Below are positions 63,858 through 64,000 of a DNA stretch of 64,000 nucleotides, one piece after another. A program made the position numbers and the translations under genes. Source of the stretch: Chondrus crispus (Eukaryota > Rhodophyta > Florideophyceae > Gigartinales > Gigartinaceae). A model generated the notes under the pieces. It was not told where the DNA came from. It ran no database searches and was given only the letters and a program-made list of their open reading frames with translations. Location: NCBI RefSeq assembly GCF_000350225.1, contig NW_005178541.1:113413-177412 (forward strand). Direction: 5' to 3'. Positions within the stretch are counted from its first letter, which is position 1. The number at the start of each line of letters is the position of its first letter.

Positions 63858-64000
63858 TGGTGGGTCTGGGGTGGGATGTCGGTTTGTTTATCGTGCTTTT
63901 TTTGTTTGTATAGGTACGTGCTCCTTTTGCCGTTGGCTTGGTCGTGGTTTGTGTCCGGTATTGGCCTTCAAGTGCAATACCGGACCAAGCAATTTGCTTG

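Larger units (their letters stand above)
60890..64000 (-). mobile_element. Copia B: second degenerate Ty1/copia element, right part outside window
   Basis: A relative of copia A with the same domain order and LTR end. Gag and most of the protease lie beyond 64000. It contains stops at 62414 and 63137 and frameshifts near 61310 and 63430. Confidence 0.85.

Overview
The window is repeat-rich nuclear DNA of a eukaryote: about 45 of 64 kb is LTR retrotransposon. Host genes are few. One has short GT-AG introns with consistent phases, the rest look intron-poor, and one is an NB-ARC/WD40 receptor-like gene. A compact, LTR-rich red alga (florideophyte type) would fit all of this. A fungus or oomycete is not excluded, so the taxon is an inference only.

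Layout. (1) 1-15183: a large, decayed Ty3/gypsy element on the minus strand (element 1). Its 5' LTR is complete, its 3' LTR runs off the left edge, and a 704-bp foreign insertion sits in its RT. It lies inside a multi-exon host gene, 15184-16642 minus, resembling the ligand-binding/channel core of a glutamate-receptor-like protein. (2) 17372-22002: a small, AT-richer, decayed Ty3/gypsy element on the plus strand (element 3). (3) 22003-23863: no gene, with a long polypyrimidine stretch. (4) 23864-27502: a large broken ORF with an RNase H-like (SDN..GKNW) transposase-type core. (5) 28930-42413: an intact, very young Ty3/gypsy chromovirus (element 2, 13,484 bp) with 671-bp LTRs, a GCGAC target duplication and a chromodomain. 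It sits in or just upstream of an HGH1-like armadillo gene whose rest lies at 42414-43176. (6) 43333-48290: mostly non-coding with foldbacks, plus one 508-codon ORF of unknown function. (7) 48300-55407: an NB-ARC protein with about eleven near-identical WD40 repeats (minus strand, two frameshifts) and, next to it, a partial duplicate of its 3' end split by a foldback insertion. (8) 56015-64000: two related, decayed Ty1/copia elements on the minus strand. The first has a GGCGA target duplication and a primer-binding site matching the anticodon loop of initiator tRNA-Met.

The most interesting signal is shared by elements 1 and 2, which are clearly diverged. Both carry, between pol and the 3' LTR and in ANTISENSE orientation, a long ORF starting close to the 3' LTR. 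The two antisense proteins share landmarks (Y-x-W-R-x-R/H, T-[WF]-x-F followed by [DE]-Y-[LV]-D, and FG-x3-[TS]-DP-[RK]-H), with an identical 134-residue spacing between the last two. They therefore look like one undescribed antisense-ORF family. In element 2 the cargo is bracketed by two copies (28/30 identical) of the polypurine tract and end-of-pol sequence, which suggests how it was acquired.

Other notable points are a D-T-C-S-G protease motif in the intact element 2, an S-M-D-D reverse-transcriptase motif in both copia elements, and runs of perfect hairpins in the element 2 LTR. Many single-base frameshifts in host genes may be real decay or assembly error. I could not run alignments; identities are by eye.
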